Shown piece by piece: positions 32,410 through 45,095 of a DNA stretch of 64,000 nucleotides. The position numbers were made by a program, and so were the translations under genes. This stretch comes from Paracyclopina nana (taxonomy: Eukaryota > Arthropoda > Copepoda > Cyclopoida > Cyclopettidae): NCBI GenBank assembly GCA_019096065.1, contig JAGUCH010000007.1, positions 5,602,501 through 5,666,500 of the forward strand, given 5' to 3'. Each line of letters opens with the position of its first letter. Within the stretch, counting starts at the first letter, position 1. The notes under the pieces are model-generated. The model was not told the origin of the DNA, ran no database searches, and was given only the letters and a program-made list of their open reading frames with translations.

Positions 32410-35400
32410 TAGTTTTTCATGAGTTTCATCTAAAATGTCGAGTACATCCTGACCAAGGTAATGAACAGGAGCCCTTGACAAAAACAAAGAAAAAGGGGTA
32501 GGAATGACCTTAACCCCATTTTTATCAGTATAACTCAATGATGTCAAAGGACGATGATTCAGAGAGTATACTGTTAACTTGAATATTTCACTCATAGGCT
32601 TATTGTAAGTCTTTGCGTTTAATATTAATGCATTTCGTAAAAACTTAATGCTGCCTTCAGCATATACGTTACTGTGGACATGCGGGCTGGTTGTGTACAT
32701 GCCTACTGGGTGGACCCCATAAGTTTCAATCAACTTTTGTAGCGCATGATTGGGTAACAACTGACTCCCATTATCACTTACAAGCACCTTAGGCCGCCCA
32801 AAGGCACTAAAAATATCTTCCATTGCTTCAGCTACATGCACATATTTCGTGCTTAGTAAGGGCCGAGCAATAATAAGCTTAGAATAAATATCTACCATTA
32901 CAAGACAATTTGTTGCATCTTGGCCTTTTATCAGAGTTTCCCGAAAAGAAGCCAAGTCCAGCATTGCAAGGTCAAAAGGCTTAGATGGGAGAGGAAATCT
33001 TCCTGTCCCTAAAAACCTAGTATTAGACTGCCTGTAAAGTGCACAGTGTACACAGGCTCCAATAATTACTCTGCTCACTTTTGCTGAGTAAGTTGAATAC
33101 ATAGTCTGGGTAAAGATCAAATGTGTCTTTTTACTCCCCAAATGGTTATGCAAGAGGTGTATTATAGCCATAAGATACACACAGTTAGGTAACGACATAT
33201 ACACCTTTGTATTAGAGGGTGTCGTAAAGGGTAACTTTACATTTTTCCTTACGACTAGTAAGGAAGCATCTAAAACACGATATTTGCTCATAAACTCTGT
33301 TGGAATAGAGTTTCGATCAGCCATCATCATGACATTAATTATTTTTTGAGTCTCCTCACACCTTGATTGGAGTCGGAGAATCAAATTTCTGGTAATTCCA
33401 GGCAAGTTAGGCGAAATATTGAATTTCACATTCACACCTGCCACAGATACCACATTTTCTACTAAATTCACACATGAATTACGTGTGAGTTCATCAACAC
33501 TAGAATATGCAACCACATCTTCGGACTTGCTATCCACAAGTATGGAAGCATTATCATCATAACAAAATGGAGGATTTTCACCAATAAGTTCCACCCATTT
33601 ATCATTTAAACAATCCAATCGCTTTTTTAATAGCGACTTGGACATAGTTCCACTATTAACCAAAGTATCATAAACATGGGTAAGAAGCTCTTGGGTTGTC
33701 AAGATACCTTTGGCTATATGCTCAGGAAGAGGGTATTTACCATTATAAATATCCTTAGTAATTTGCGAACTTATTGAATAAGGTGCAAAAAATAAGGTTT
33801 CACCATCAGTTTGATGATACTTATTTAGTAACACATCTACCACTTCTATTTCAGTACGAGGCACTGCTCGTAATTTCCATGAAAATGGCAGAGAATAAAG
33901 TCGGGCTGCAAGCCTATTTGTATAAGCATCTTTCCCTGTGAATGAGCTTGCTAATACGCTTGCAATTGCCAAACAGTCAGTTACAATAACTACTCTCTCA
34001 TAAGCATACAAGAGACGTTTAAAATGAGTGACCATCATAATAATTCCTAGGGCTTCCCTTTGGAAACTATGATAAGACAAGCACACACTTAATTGAAATC
34101 TTGCAGAATGCACTCCGATGCACATAGCTTTGCCATCAGCGCCAATCTCCATAATTAAAGCAGATGTAGATATTACACCTGAATCAACTATTAAGAAACA
34201 TTCTTCATAAGAAGGCATTGCAAGAGATAATCCATTTTGAATTTCCTCTAATACCTTATAAAAACATTTTTCTTGAAAAGGTGTGAAGATAAACCTCCCG
34301 GTTTTTCCTTCTTTAGTAGCAAATACATCCAGCATAGGGCTAGTAAATGTTGCCATACTGGGACAGTACTGGCTCAACCAATTTGCCATTCCTAAAAACT
34401 TTTGCAATTGCTTGCGAGTTTTAGGTATTGGATAATCCTTAAATGATGTGCGATACTTTTCCGGCATACACATAAGGAGAACACCATGTTCATCAATTGT
34501 TAATTGATGTCCAAGCACAATCATTTCTTTAACAGCTATTTTTGTCTTTTTAATTGCAAGTAGGGCATTTAATTTCCTCATGCTTTCAAAAAGAATCTTG
34601 ATATCCTCAAGATGCTGTTTATAATCATCTAGACTTGCAGGCCTTGTAGGCCCATGATACTTACAAGCAAGAACCAAGTCATCAATGTATGTTCCAGTGC
34701 GATCAAGGATCTTGGGATCGATTGCTTGCTGGATTAAGGTTGAAAACTCAAATGGAGCGACTGCGCTGCCTTGAAATAATGACTTAGATTTAAAATAAAA
34801 GCCTCTATAAATTGACCTTGGTGACGTCACTGCCATGCAACACATGTCAGCTGAGTCAGAGTCAACTCGTACATTATCATACCCTCCACTTACATCAAAG
34901 GCAGATAGTAAACATGCACGTGAAAACATTGACATAAGGGAGTCCAATGGAGGAACCATATGTTCAGATGTATTAAAAATCAAGTTACGATTAAATGCAG
35001 TGAGGTCAACCAATAACCTTGGTTTCCTTTCTTTGTAAGGTAATTGTGCATCATTGGGACGCGAAGTAAGAAAACAAGGACTGGCTGAATATTTATTCAG
35101 AGACTTGTCCACAACTTCAATCAATCCTGATGACAACATCAAAGCTATTTTTCTATCAAGTAAAGCAGTAGCATCCTGCCCCATATTAAATAGCTTTGGT
35201 ACTAGAGGAGTGTCATCTTTTAATTGAAATTTAATAGGCTCATTTGCCCATAAGCGAAAGTTTCTCGGTTCCTCACTTAGAATATCTGAGTACTCAAATA
35301 ACACCTTTCTGTATTCAGACCGTATTTCCTCTGGTATATGGTCCAAATCGAACTCATTCAATGTCTTTTCCCTAATTGGGATAACATATCCATTGATTCC

Positions 35401-37926
35401 ATTCATAACCTTGGATGAGCTAAACTCGCTTGGATAGCTCAACAAAAGGTTGTAAACTTCATCATATAATTCCTGATTATTTGCTTCATCTTGGGTATAT
35501 TCAAGATGAGCAGAAACAAGGTCCAAATCAGAAGTATCACGTAATATTGTTTGTCGATATCGGTGATCTTCTATCTGGCCTTCAAATACATTTGTGTGCG
35601 ACTTAGGAGGAACATACTCATCATTCAATTTCCCCAAGCACACTGCACAACCACAAAGCTCAGGATTGTACCTGAAGCTTTTGAAAGTATACTGTGTTTT
35701 AATATCATTAGAAACACTAGGATGGGGATAAAAAGCCAGTGCTGAGAGGAGAGTAAGTGCAGCTGAGACTGCAAAACAAACCGGCTCTGTAGCACAGGGC
35801 TCTGCGTCCATTAATGTTTTAATCAAAACTTTACTACCACTACCCTTGAACCTCAGTTGGCCAAGTATGGTATATACTAATGTAGCAATATACCCCCAAT
35901 GGGTACGCCTGTTTACATCAACATGCACAATAATATTGATATTATTGGCTAATTTATACATTATCAATGGTGATCCATTTAAATTCAATTCATAAAATGG
36001 AGCATCAATATTTCGTTTATACACAAAGCCAAAGTTCTCATACTTTTCATGCATGATTATTAGCTCAATATATTCATACCCTTCCAGGTATGTGTCTATT
36101 GGGCACAACCCAATGCTAAGACACTCTGGACAGGTGTTATTAAACTTCATCCATGCAATAGTTAGCTGTTTTACTAATTTATTGCAGTGGCGTAAAATAC
36201 GTTTTTGTTCTCCAGCTAACATAACTCCAAATGGAAGTAAGAAAACCCACTTCTTAGTTTGGAGGTTATGCTTAGTAAGAAATTCACCAATATAGTTATC
36301 AGTTACCTCTTTAAATGAATCAGATTGATTAGAGGCAACAAACACAAAATTATCAATGCATGACATTTTTGGCCTTGTTTGCCCAGTCATTGGTTTATAC
36401 TCACCAAATACATGGTGATTAGAAAATGTAAGCCCATTTATGTCGGTAAATTGGGCTATAATGTTATTCTTGTCATTTACATAATTACAATAGCACTGCG
36501 AGTCATCAGCCTTTATTGACCTGATGCTAAAATTCAACTCATGAACTTTGGAAGTGCTACGATAATTCGTTTTAGAAACTACCTTAGCAGTTCCTACCAC
36601 AGTAATGGCATCAAGCCTAAACGGCATATCGGATTTATTTCCAATCATGATGGGAAAGGATCCATGTCTATCAATTAAGCTAACATTTCCCATAGATGAC
36701 ACACCTTCAAAGTCATCAGAAGGAACAAATTCTACACATTTGCCATGGAAGTTTGTATAAACATTTCCTTCGCTGTCTAAGTTGTCAGGAGTATCATCTT
36801 CCTCATCAGAAGAATCCAATTCAGGGATTAGAGGCGCTTCATGCACAAAATGTGCATTAACAACCTTTTCTTCACCTGGTAATAATGAAATACTAGCAGT
36901 TATTGCCACAGGGTAAAAATCCTCTCCAGATAAGGTTAAGGGTATCTTTTTGTACTTAGGTTTTCCAGGGAAGTCAAGAAAATATTTTCCTTGTCTGCTG
37001 GTTAACCTTACATCATTATCGACAAAAAGTGCATTGCTGATTAACATTAAAGGTTCACAATTAGTCAAAATAAATGTTGCCTTCCTAACAAGCATATTTG
37101 ACCCAATTATCAATTGTATGTCAACTGCTTCTGTGGAAGGTACATTTTCTCCACTAAAATTCTTTATAATATAATTTTGATGAACCCTAGGTAGTTTGTG
37201 CCCTAGTTTTCTCTCAATTATATTCAACAAAGTATATGACATGACTTGGATCATTGACCCAGAATCAAAAAGAGCATGAAGTCTAACTGGTCCTGGAGTT
37301 TTCACTGGTATGAAAAATCTCTCTTGCAGACCCGTTAGTCTCATAGAATGAACACTCATGGTATCGTCGTCACATGTGGTTTCAAGCTGTGAAGTTTCAC
37401 TTTGTTTTTCCACAAGCAATTCTGAAACATATGCCACATTTTCCTGGCAGCTAGCTTCAGATTTTAAATCACCGTCATGGTGGGAAAGTAATTTGGCTTC
37501 ACAATCATTATCTGTCGTAATTTCATGTGAACCATCCATTTCAACTTCCTTTGTTGGAGGTTGATCGAGCATAGTAATAATTCCTACAGCAATACTTGCT
37601 AACGCTAGTTTATTTGGTAGCGACAACATAAATATAGCTGGCAGTGCTGCTGCGCCCAAAGCACCATAAAATAGATATTTATTTATTTGTATGGTGTCAC
37701 ATTTTTCAGGTTGAACCTTTACCTCATCACATTTAACTGTAATGGGTTCACTTTTTTCATCAACATAATGACATAGTGCATTAACTTTACCATCATTATT
37801 CAAATGGGCTTTGGCTAATTGTCTCAATTTTGCCTTATGCTCCAAAACACTGAAGCTGGCTTTGCCAACTTCTTTATTACAAATACCCCTCATAAATGAG
37901 GGAAGTTCATAGCTTTTTTCCGCCAT
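32410..37926 (-). pseudogene. pol: Giant element Pol: protease, RT, RNase H, integrase core
   Basis: It starts at ATG 37926, directly after the TAA ending the Zn-knuckle ORF in the same frame. The nominal 1,859-aa ORF ends inside the MITE, so the native C-terminus is cut. In order: a long hydrophobic segment at residues 83-118 (unusual in Pol); protease with LHALFDSGSM (about 220); a linker; RT from about 900 to 1,150 with FDVSGGYDN, LFQGSAVAPFE and YIDDLV (about 1,080); RNase H with VDSG, REALG and VTDC (about 1,245-1,316); an H2C2 integrase zinc domain (LLHNHLG...CVHC, about 1,590-1,627); and a DDE core with LDLASF, VSDNGSQ and an E in NVYAEGS (about 1,656, 1,715, 1,755). RT and integrase look Ty3/retrovirus-like but diverged from elements A-C. 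Confidence 0.85.
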
Positions 37927-40456
37927 TTATTTCTTAATAGATGGTTCTTTACGTCCTGGTTTATTTTTCCAGCAATCCAAACCATCCATGGCCTTATGCA
38001 GGCCACCACAAATATCACAACAAGTTCCATCAGCTCTTGCTGCACTAAAGGGCATATTCACATAGTGAGGACAATCCTTGGCAATATGTGAAGCCTCATT
38101 GCAAAATATACAAGTGCCCGTTATCCAGGGGCCATATTTCTTACCAGCTGCTCCAGCAGCATTAACTACATTTTTCCCAGCTTTTTGCCGGTCATTTGCT
38201 ACTTGCATAGCAGCAATTTTTGCATTTTGTAACTCATATGGTCTCAACCATTTCTGCAGACACACTCACCATGGAGCTATTTGAAGCTCTAGATGCACTA
38301 GAAATAACACTGCCAACCTGACTGACTGAGTCTTCAGGATAGACATCAATGGCAGCAATTTTTGCTTTACGTCCAATATCAGGGAGAACAGGAAGCCTAT
38401 GATCACGAGCTCCTCTTTGATCCTTTTCTTTTTCAGGATCCTTTCTCGAGGAGCGCACATGGGACTGAACCACAAGTTTATTAACAACATTAATAAATGC
38501 ATTGTAAGCCTCAGCACTTCCTGCTGAGATGCCCTTTTCAAAGCATAATGTGTCAAACTCACGTAAGACCGCAGTTTACACATATGGATAGTGCATCTGG
38601 ATGAATGCCATTCCATTATTAATGGTGTTAGCGAAACATGTGTCGTCAGATCCCAAGGAACCCTTAGCTTCAAACAACTTGGTTTCAAGTTCCATGAGAG
38701 TACCCATGACTGAATAGAAGTTTTTAGTCTTATCAGCAATGGTTTCATGAATTTTGCGTTGGACAGCTCCAACATCAATGACCATTTGATGTCCCATTTG
38801 AATGTAGTCCCAAATGGTTGATAACCTTTGGTTTCGAGACCACATTAAACGGAGACGATCAGCAGTCCTTTCAGTTGATAAAGAACAAAGCACATGCATA
38901 GTAGCTTGATGTGCCCAGTTGTTTGTCACGGCTGCATTGTAAATTGCAGTCAAAAAGATATTAACAAATGTAGCACTGTGTGACTGATCGACATTGAAAT
39001 AATTATTTCTTTGTGATTTGAGCACATTCCTTATATCACTGTGGGAAGGTTGTAAAACTGACCCATCAGGAGGAAGGCTCACATACAGTGCATGCAATGA
39101 AATGTCCATTGAGGACCTATTTGCATCTTGAGCAGACTCATTTAAGGCTTTCAAGCCATAATTGGTCTCTGCTAAAATGACACGCAATTTTGCATCTAAA
39201 CCAGGATCCCCTTGGAGATATCCAAGGATACCTTTCATTTCATTAACTTGCTCAGCGTGAGTGAGTCGAGGGTTAATCACCTGAGATATAGCCCTCTTGG
39301 CTGACTCAATGCTGGTAATTTCCTCTGTATTCACTCGAGCAACTTTTTCACTAAATGACAGGTTGTGGGCTGGAGCCACATCCTGTTTCTTTGTACGATC
39401 ACGAAAACCAGACACAATAGCCATAATTTTTGACTCAATGTGTTTTCGTCTCATATCAAGCATATCTCCTGGAAATATGTCATGTAATTCATTTATCTGA
39501 GTAATAATGCGTTCAGCGGTTTTGCTATCAAAACGTTTTGCAAAATAAGCAAATACCCGCTGTTCCTCATCAGCGTTCAGATCATCTCCATTGTACAACT
39601 TTTTTATTATGATGGAATCATTAAGTGATGCAGCTTTTGATCCTGTGGTGGTATCAAAACCTCCTGCATTACTCCTTTTATTCTCATCAATCATAGTACT
39701 AGCAAGCATGCCACCGATTTGCGGTGGTCCCAAAATAGAAGACATATTACCAAAGTGGACAGATTTGGAGGCATTTTGCGATTGTTCCAAATTGTCAGAC
39801 TCACTAACAGATTCATTTCCTGTGGAATCTAAACCAAGGTTGGCTGCATTTGTTCCAAATAATGCAGCAACACTTGTCAAACTCTGGCTTCCAGGGCTCC
39901 ATTGTGCCTCAGAATTGTTAAAACCATCAGCAATTGCTTTATACAGCTCCTCAAATTCAAACTCTGCACGTTTTGCAATACTTATTATGCCTGCAAAACG
40001 GTGGAGTCCAAAAGTCCCCAGAATCAATCCAGCAAGTATCAACAAGGGATTACTTTGCCGTGTTTTTTGAACCAGCTTAGTAATATACTTGAGTACCAGA
40101 ATTACCATAAGATATGGATTTGCAATATATTTCATCATGTTGGTGAAGATGACATCAATGTGTTTTGTCACACTCACAGAAATATCAGTAGAGACAGTGG
40201 AATCTCTAGATAATTGCACATCAAGGACTCTCATCCAAAGACCACCGACTGTGTCAGCATCAATTGAGGCCTTGACAATCGTTTCAGTCCAATTTAGAGC
40301 TGCAAGTCCTGCCTTGGTTTGGCTTGACAGCTCACTCACATTAAAAGTAAGAGTCTGGACTACAGCATCAATAGCTGCCTCCTCCAATCCAGTCACAGCA
40401 GACAAAATCACATACAAGGGGTTAACCTTGGCTTGCATATTTGTCGCCATTGCCAT
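37927..40456 (-). pseudogene. gag: Giant element Gag with Zn knuckle (one stop, one frameshift)
   Basis: I chose ATG 40456 (MAMATNMQ...); the frame is open upstream only from a TTG. The N-terminal third has two hydrophobic segments (ANPYLMVILVLKYITKL and NPLLILAGLILGTFGL), which is odd for Gag. A Ser/Asn-rich linker follows. A helical region with capsid character (LPPDGSVLQP...MHVLCSLSTERTADRLRLMW...WDYIQMGHQM) runs to an in-frame TAA at 38,576. The same frame continues afterwards to 38,234. A frame change near 38,260 leads into the nucleocapsid part with CIFCNEASHIAKDC (C-X2-C-X4-H-X4-C) and a second Cys/His cluster (CCDICGGLHKAMDGLDC). That frame ends in TAA at 37,927 and pol begins in the same frame at the next codon. 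Confidence 0.78.
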
Positions 40457-41728
40457 TTTTTTTAAATTCCAGAACGAGTTCTTATCAGTGCTCAAACTAG
40501 AAGATAAATTACAATTCAAAGATTATCACTAGGATAAACCTTTTTAATAGAAAAGGCTGTAGAACAGCACTAATACCAAACTGGTAAACCAGTTATCAAT
40601 ACAAAACTAGAGAACTAGTTTTTCAATGAGAGGTTCAACAACAGAACCTCCTCCTGTTTAGTACAGGGAAACTTGGAAAGCAATTGGTTCTTAGGTTATG
40701 CAGACAGGCACAACCCAGATGCTCTCCCCAACAAGCTCACAACACGCTCACACAATCTCAAGCACACAAAGAACAGGGTTGCTGGCTCCCTTGGGAGCCT
40801 GTTTTGTTTAACCAGGCGGACCTCTTGATGCTCCTGTCGACTAGTGCACCAAGGTAATCCAGATGTTGTGTGGGGGTTTTGAACAGAAACAGTTTTTGGA
40901 ACCTCGTTCCCACCAAACTACCAGCTGTTGTAGCAAGGTGAAAGATAAAAAACACTTATTGCGACCTGTACATGGACCAGTCTGATTACCAGTCCAAGGC
41001 CCTTCACTAACACTTGTTAAAATTGGTTCGCACTAAATTCACTTGCACACTATCACCTCTCTAATAGGTGATCTTCTCTTCCCAGTCCAGAAGCACAATG
41101 GTCGTAGCACTTCCTTCAAACTTTTGGCCCACTGACTTTCTTTTTGCATCTGTGGCCTCCCAGATTAGCGTAAGGGTCGTCGTGCAATTGTCCAAGCCCT
41201 GATTAACTTTTAAATCCACTCGCCAAAGAGTCAGTGTTTGGTATAGCAAGAAGAGGGGGGAGGGCACCACTGCTCCGGAGCTACTAGACGTCCACACGCT
41301 GGGATATGCGTTCTTTGTCTCTAATTTCGCCTCCTTGGACTTATGTGGTCTTCAAATATGTGCGCCAGTACCTGGTACCTTAAATTGCACACACACTTGG
41401 CAACGAGACGCTTTCTTCAGGTCGACCAAAAGGCGATGGTGTGCTGTCTCAAGGGGTGATCGAAGTTCTGACAACAATCGTCGCCATTTTATTTTCTCTT
41501 TACCGTACCACTTGCCTCTACCCAACTCCACCTCTACTCCTCAAGTTCGCCCTGAATTGCTCTTCTCCGATCACTGTCCGATGGGCTGTAGGACTCACGT
41601 TACCTTTGCCAATCACCCAACGAACCATGCACCATCTTGTGCCAGACAATGATATCTTGAAATGATAGTCCTCTCACTTCTCACTCAATTGCCGATCGAG
41701 GGTGGGATCCCCGGATGCTTCTGCAGGG
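40457..41728 (-). other. Giant element 5' leader
   Basis: 1.27 kb between the primer site and gag. No supported ORF; the plus-strand frames at 41.3-41.65 kb look accidental. It is expected to hold packaging and splice-donor signals. Several imperfect ACTGGTNNACCAGT-like inverted motifs occur near 40,575-40,620 and 40,970-41,010. Confidence 0.55.
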
Positions 41729-41746
41729 ATCCCGGTTGAGCCCCCA
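41729..41746 (-). promoter_or_regulatory. tRNA-Pro-type primer binding site
   Basis: The minus strand reads TGGGGGCTCAACCGGGAT, three bases after the 5' LTR. Its complement ends GAGCCCCCA, as expected for the 3' end of a tRNA-Pro. Murine leukaemia virus-type elements use a nearly identical site. This fixes the orientation and internal boundary of the element. Confidence 0.88.
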
Positions 41747-41749
41747 AAA

Positions 41750-42347
41750 TGCTCTGCGACACTGTGCCTTTACTCTGCACCTAAAGCCAGGGCCAACTCC
41801 AACTCTAAGCGGAGGCACTCGAGTCTAGCAAATATCTCAATCCTCTGTAGAATCACTCTGGTCGGGACTGAGCCTGATGGCATATATACAATGTTTTTGG
41901 GTAGACAGAGTACCAATCCTCCAAATCAGCACCACCATAAGGAGGAAGTGGCAGTGCCCAGCACTTGTCCTCCCACCAATGTGTTCCAAATCACTCCAAC
42001 TGAGAAAGCCCTAGGCTTAACCCAGCTTCCTACATTCACTAAGGAGATCTGCAGGTTCTACCTCTTAGAATATAGTATAGCTAGTCTCAGTACATAATCC
42101 ATTTATTCAAGCAGAGCCAGGAATAAAGTTGTCACAGAAAGAGCCCCTCTATTGCAGGAGGGTACGTTGACTGTCTGACACCCTCTTCGTGACTCTCCCA
42201 GTCTCGCTCCTCTCCTCCGCGCGTCCCATCGCTCGTCTCCTTCAGCCGCGGCCCCATACCAGCCTTCCATAGGTAAACTTGTGTGCGCCGCCAGTTTAAG
42301 CTCTAGCCATATGCCGTCTTCTTTCTTGCGGTGGTAAGCGTCCTCCA
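41750..42347 (-). repeat. Giant element 5' LTR (598 bp)
   Basis: Same ends as the 3' LTR. It is followed by the TAGG duplication (42348-42351) and the resumed element B pol. It should contain the element's promoter on the minus strand. Confidence 0.94.
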
Positions 42348-42351
42348 TAGG

Positions 42352-45095
42352 ATCGTCCTTCGCGTGTGGAAATCCATATTCACGATCTGTGGGTGCTACT
42401 GCGTATTCGAACGAGTATGTGGTTTCGCTGGGCTGCTCGTTAGAAGTTGAGTCGGTGTCGTGCAGGTGCTCGGCGGATTCATCCCCGGGCATGTCGAAAT
42501 CCATGTTTTCCATGGGGGGAGCTGTGGTCGTCTCTGCTTGTGGATCTGACGGTGCGACATACAGTTTCAACCGGTCCACTGAGACAACTTGCTTTTTAGT
42601 TGGGGGCCATGAAGGGTCTGGCGAGATTTCGTACGTGAGCTCATTAATTCTTTTCTCTTTGGTCCAAGGGCCGGTCCAGAAAGTTTGCAGTTTCTTAGAT
42701 ATTAATCGCACAACTTTTGGCGTGAACAGCCACACCTTCTGACCTGGGGAGAAGGCTTGCTTATCCATATGGTAGGCCCGTCTCTGCCGTTCAATGGATG
42801 CTGAGATGTTCTTGCGAGCCCATTCATGCGCGAGTTGTATTCGTTCTCGTAATTGCTTGGCAAAGCGTCCGGCTTCTGTTGCCTTGTGCACTGCCGGCTG
42901 TGGGTCCCCGAAGATGAGGTCGAGGTTGGTGGTAGGTTGCCTGCCGAACACCATCTCATAGGGGGCTAGCCCAGTGGAGCGGTTCTTGGTAGTACGTAAA
43001 ATAAATAATGCAAACGGCACTACTTCGGCCCATTTAGAATAGTGTCCCTTGATCATCTTACGTATGAGCTCGTTAAGGTCACGATGGGCCCGCTCCACCG
43101 GGTTGCTTTTTGGGTTGTATGACGGCGTGGTGGTAGCCTTGATGCCCAAGGCCAAGCATACTTCCCTCATGAGATGGGCGGTGATGTGCGTACCCTGATC
43201 AGTGTGCAGGCGCTCAGGCAGCCCGAAACGGGGGATGATTTCCGTTGTGAGGAATCGTACTGCAGTCTCGGCGTCATTGGACCGGCATGGAAAGGCCTCA
43301 ATCCATTTGCTGAATACACACTTGGCCGTGAACAGATACCGGTGCTGGTTAGATGTGGGCTTGAACGGCCCCACATAATCAAGGCTGAGTACTTGGAACG
43401 GGAATCCAGCATGGCGTGGCACCAAGGTGTGTCGCTGATCCGAGGTTGCGGGTTTGGTCTTCTGACATAGCAAGCAGGATTTCACGACCTCATCGGCCAC
43501 CCTGGCCATGTTTGGGAAGTAGAAATGTTGAGCTGCCCGATGGATCAGGTTGTCTCGGCCTTGGTGCCCCATGGTTTCATGCACGTGCCTCAGACTGGCC
43601 TCTTCCCATTTGCGAGGTACGACGAGCCGAGTCGAGGGCCGGCCCTGAGGATCACGCAGCCGGAGAGCTCCTTGCTGGTCCAGGCACAGGCTGTCGAATT
43701 GCTCCATGAGCACTCGCCCTCGGGCGGAAGCGGCATCAAGGTGGGCTCTGGAGGGAGCTTGCTGGAGTTTGACCAGTTGGCGAAGCGTCACCAGGTCGTC
43801 GTCTTCCTCCTGAGCTTCGGCCCATAGCTCCGGTTTGGTAGGGATGAGCTTCAGGCTGGCCACGCGGAAGAAGTCGTCGTCAGAGACTTCAGAGCTAATG
43901 TGGTCTCCTGCTTGGTCCAGATGAGGCGCCCGGCTGAGGGAATCGGCATTGCCATGCTTGGTGCCTGCCCGATGGACGACCTCGAAGTCGTAGTTGGAGA
44001 TGGTGTCAAGCCACCTGGCCAACATGCCCATTGGGGCCTCCATGGAGCGAATCCATAGCAGAGCCCGATGGTCGGTCCGGAGAATGAACCGTCGATGCTG
44101 CAAGTAGTACTTAAATTGCTTGATGAAGATAATGACAGCGACCAGCTCTCCCTGGTTGGCGGAGTAGTTGCTCTGGGCCGGAGTCAGCTTCTTTGCCCCG
44201 TACAGAATGACTCGCTCCTTGCCGCCCTGCACCTGGGACAAGACCGACCCCACTGCCCTGTTCTCTTGGGAGAAATCGGTGTCCAAGATGAACGGGTTCG
44301 GGGACGCGAAATCGGGATACGCGAGGACCGGGGCCGACACAAGCCGCCTCTTGATCTCCTCAAAGGCGTCGCGATATTCCTGCGATGGCTTGAAGGCCTG
44401 GGTGTCGGGAGTCCCGTCATCCTTGGAGAGCTGTGCGGCGCTGCAATGTGCTGGTATTTTTCAATGAAGGCCCGGTAGTAATTGGCCTTGCCCATGAATA
44501 TGCGAAGGAGCTTGCGGGTGTTCGGCAGCAGCCACTTGCGGATGAGATCTATGTAAGCTGGCATGACTTCCAACCCTTTCGGGGTGACGACGTGCCCGAG
44601 GTAAGTCACCCTGGTCTGGAAGAGGTGGCACTTGGTGGGCTTGAGCAACAGGCCTGCCTTTTGATGCGCCTGGAGGACGATCTTGAGGTTCTGCAAGTGC
44701 GAGTCGAAGTCGGTGGAGTGAACCAAACAGTCGTCCAGGTAGGGCAGAGCCACGTCCCACGGCACACCTTCCAGCACCAGGCGATTCAAGCGGCTGTATG
44801 TCTTGGGGGCGTTCGTGAGCCCGAAGGGCATCTTCAAGAAAGCGTACGAGCCGTCCCCAGTGGAGAATGTAGTCTTCTCTACATCTTCAGCGCGGATCGG
44901 CACTACATTGAAGGCGCCCACCGCGTCCAGGGTGGAGAACACGGTGGAGCGAGCTAGCCGGCTGAGGTTGTCCCGCACATCTCCGATGGGGTGGGAGTCG
45001 ACTACCGTGATTTTGTTGAGCTCACGATAATCAACACACCAGCGGAGACTGCCGTCCTTTTTGCGCACGGGAACCAGTGGGGCCGACCATGGCAT
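42352..45095 (-). pseudogene. pol: Element B Pol: RT, RNase H, integrase
   Basis: Homologous to element A Pol. Two frames cover it: 45095-44184 (RT: WSAPLVPVRKKDGSLRWCVD, FGLTNAPKTY, YLDDCLVHS) and 44340-42352 (RNase H, H2C2 zinc domain, DDE core with LDYVGPF, HTDQGTH, NPVERAH and the GPW-type C-terminal module). A small deletion near 44,440 shifts the frame: the stretch encoding QHIAAPLTARLSK in element A is altered. At 42,351 it is cut by the giant element and resumes at 22,899. At about 45,090 the N-terminal RT block present in element A (about 9,370-9,900) is missing, and the sequence jumps to the protease-RT linker. Confidence 0.9.

Larger units (their letters stand above)
22900..42347 (-). 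mobile_element. Giant 19.4-kb env-bearing LTR retroelement
   Basis: Direct terminal repeats (613 and 598 bp, TG...CA) flank 18.2 kb of internal sequence, with a TAGG duplication and an empty site deducible from elements A and C. On the minus strand the order is LTR, tRNA-Pro-like primer site, 1.2-kb leader, gag, Zn knuckle, pol, integrase C-terminal and low-complexity protein, a 1.5-kb noncoding repeat region, a 445-aa orphan protein, an Env-like protein, polypurine tract, LTR. A three-exon membrane gene lies on the plus strand between the noncoding region and the 445-aa gene. The length is about twice that of typical animal gypsy or retroviral elements. The sequence is AT-rich, unlike element B around it. 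Damage comprises a 390-bp MITE in pol, one stop and one frameshift in gag, and at least two frameshifts in env. I do not recognise a described family. Confidence 0.92.

Noticed and set aside
32347-37926. BEL/Pao assignment for the giant element
   Set aside because: The integrase and RT motifs, YIDD with Ty3-like spacing and the tRNA-Pro site fit Ty3/retrovirus-like elements better; a tree is needed to settle it.
41729-41746. A tRNA-Pro gene fragment
   Set aside because: Only 18 bases match a tRNA 3' end and they sit exactly at the LTR edge, so this is a primer binding site.
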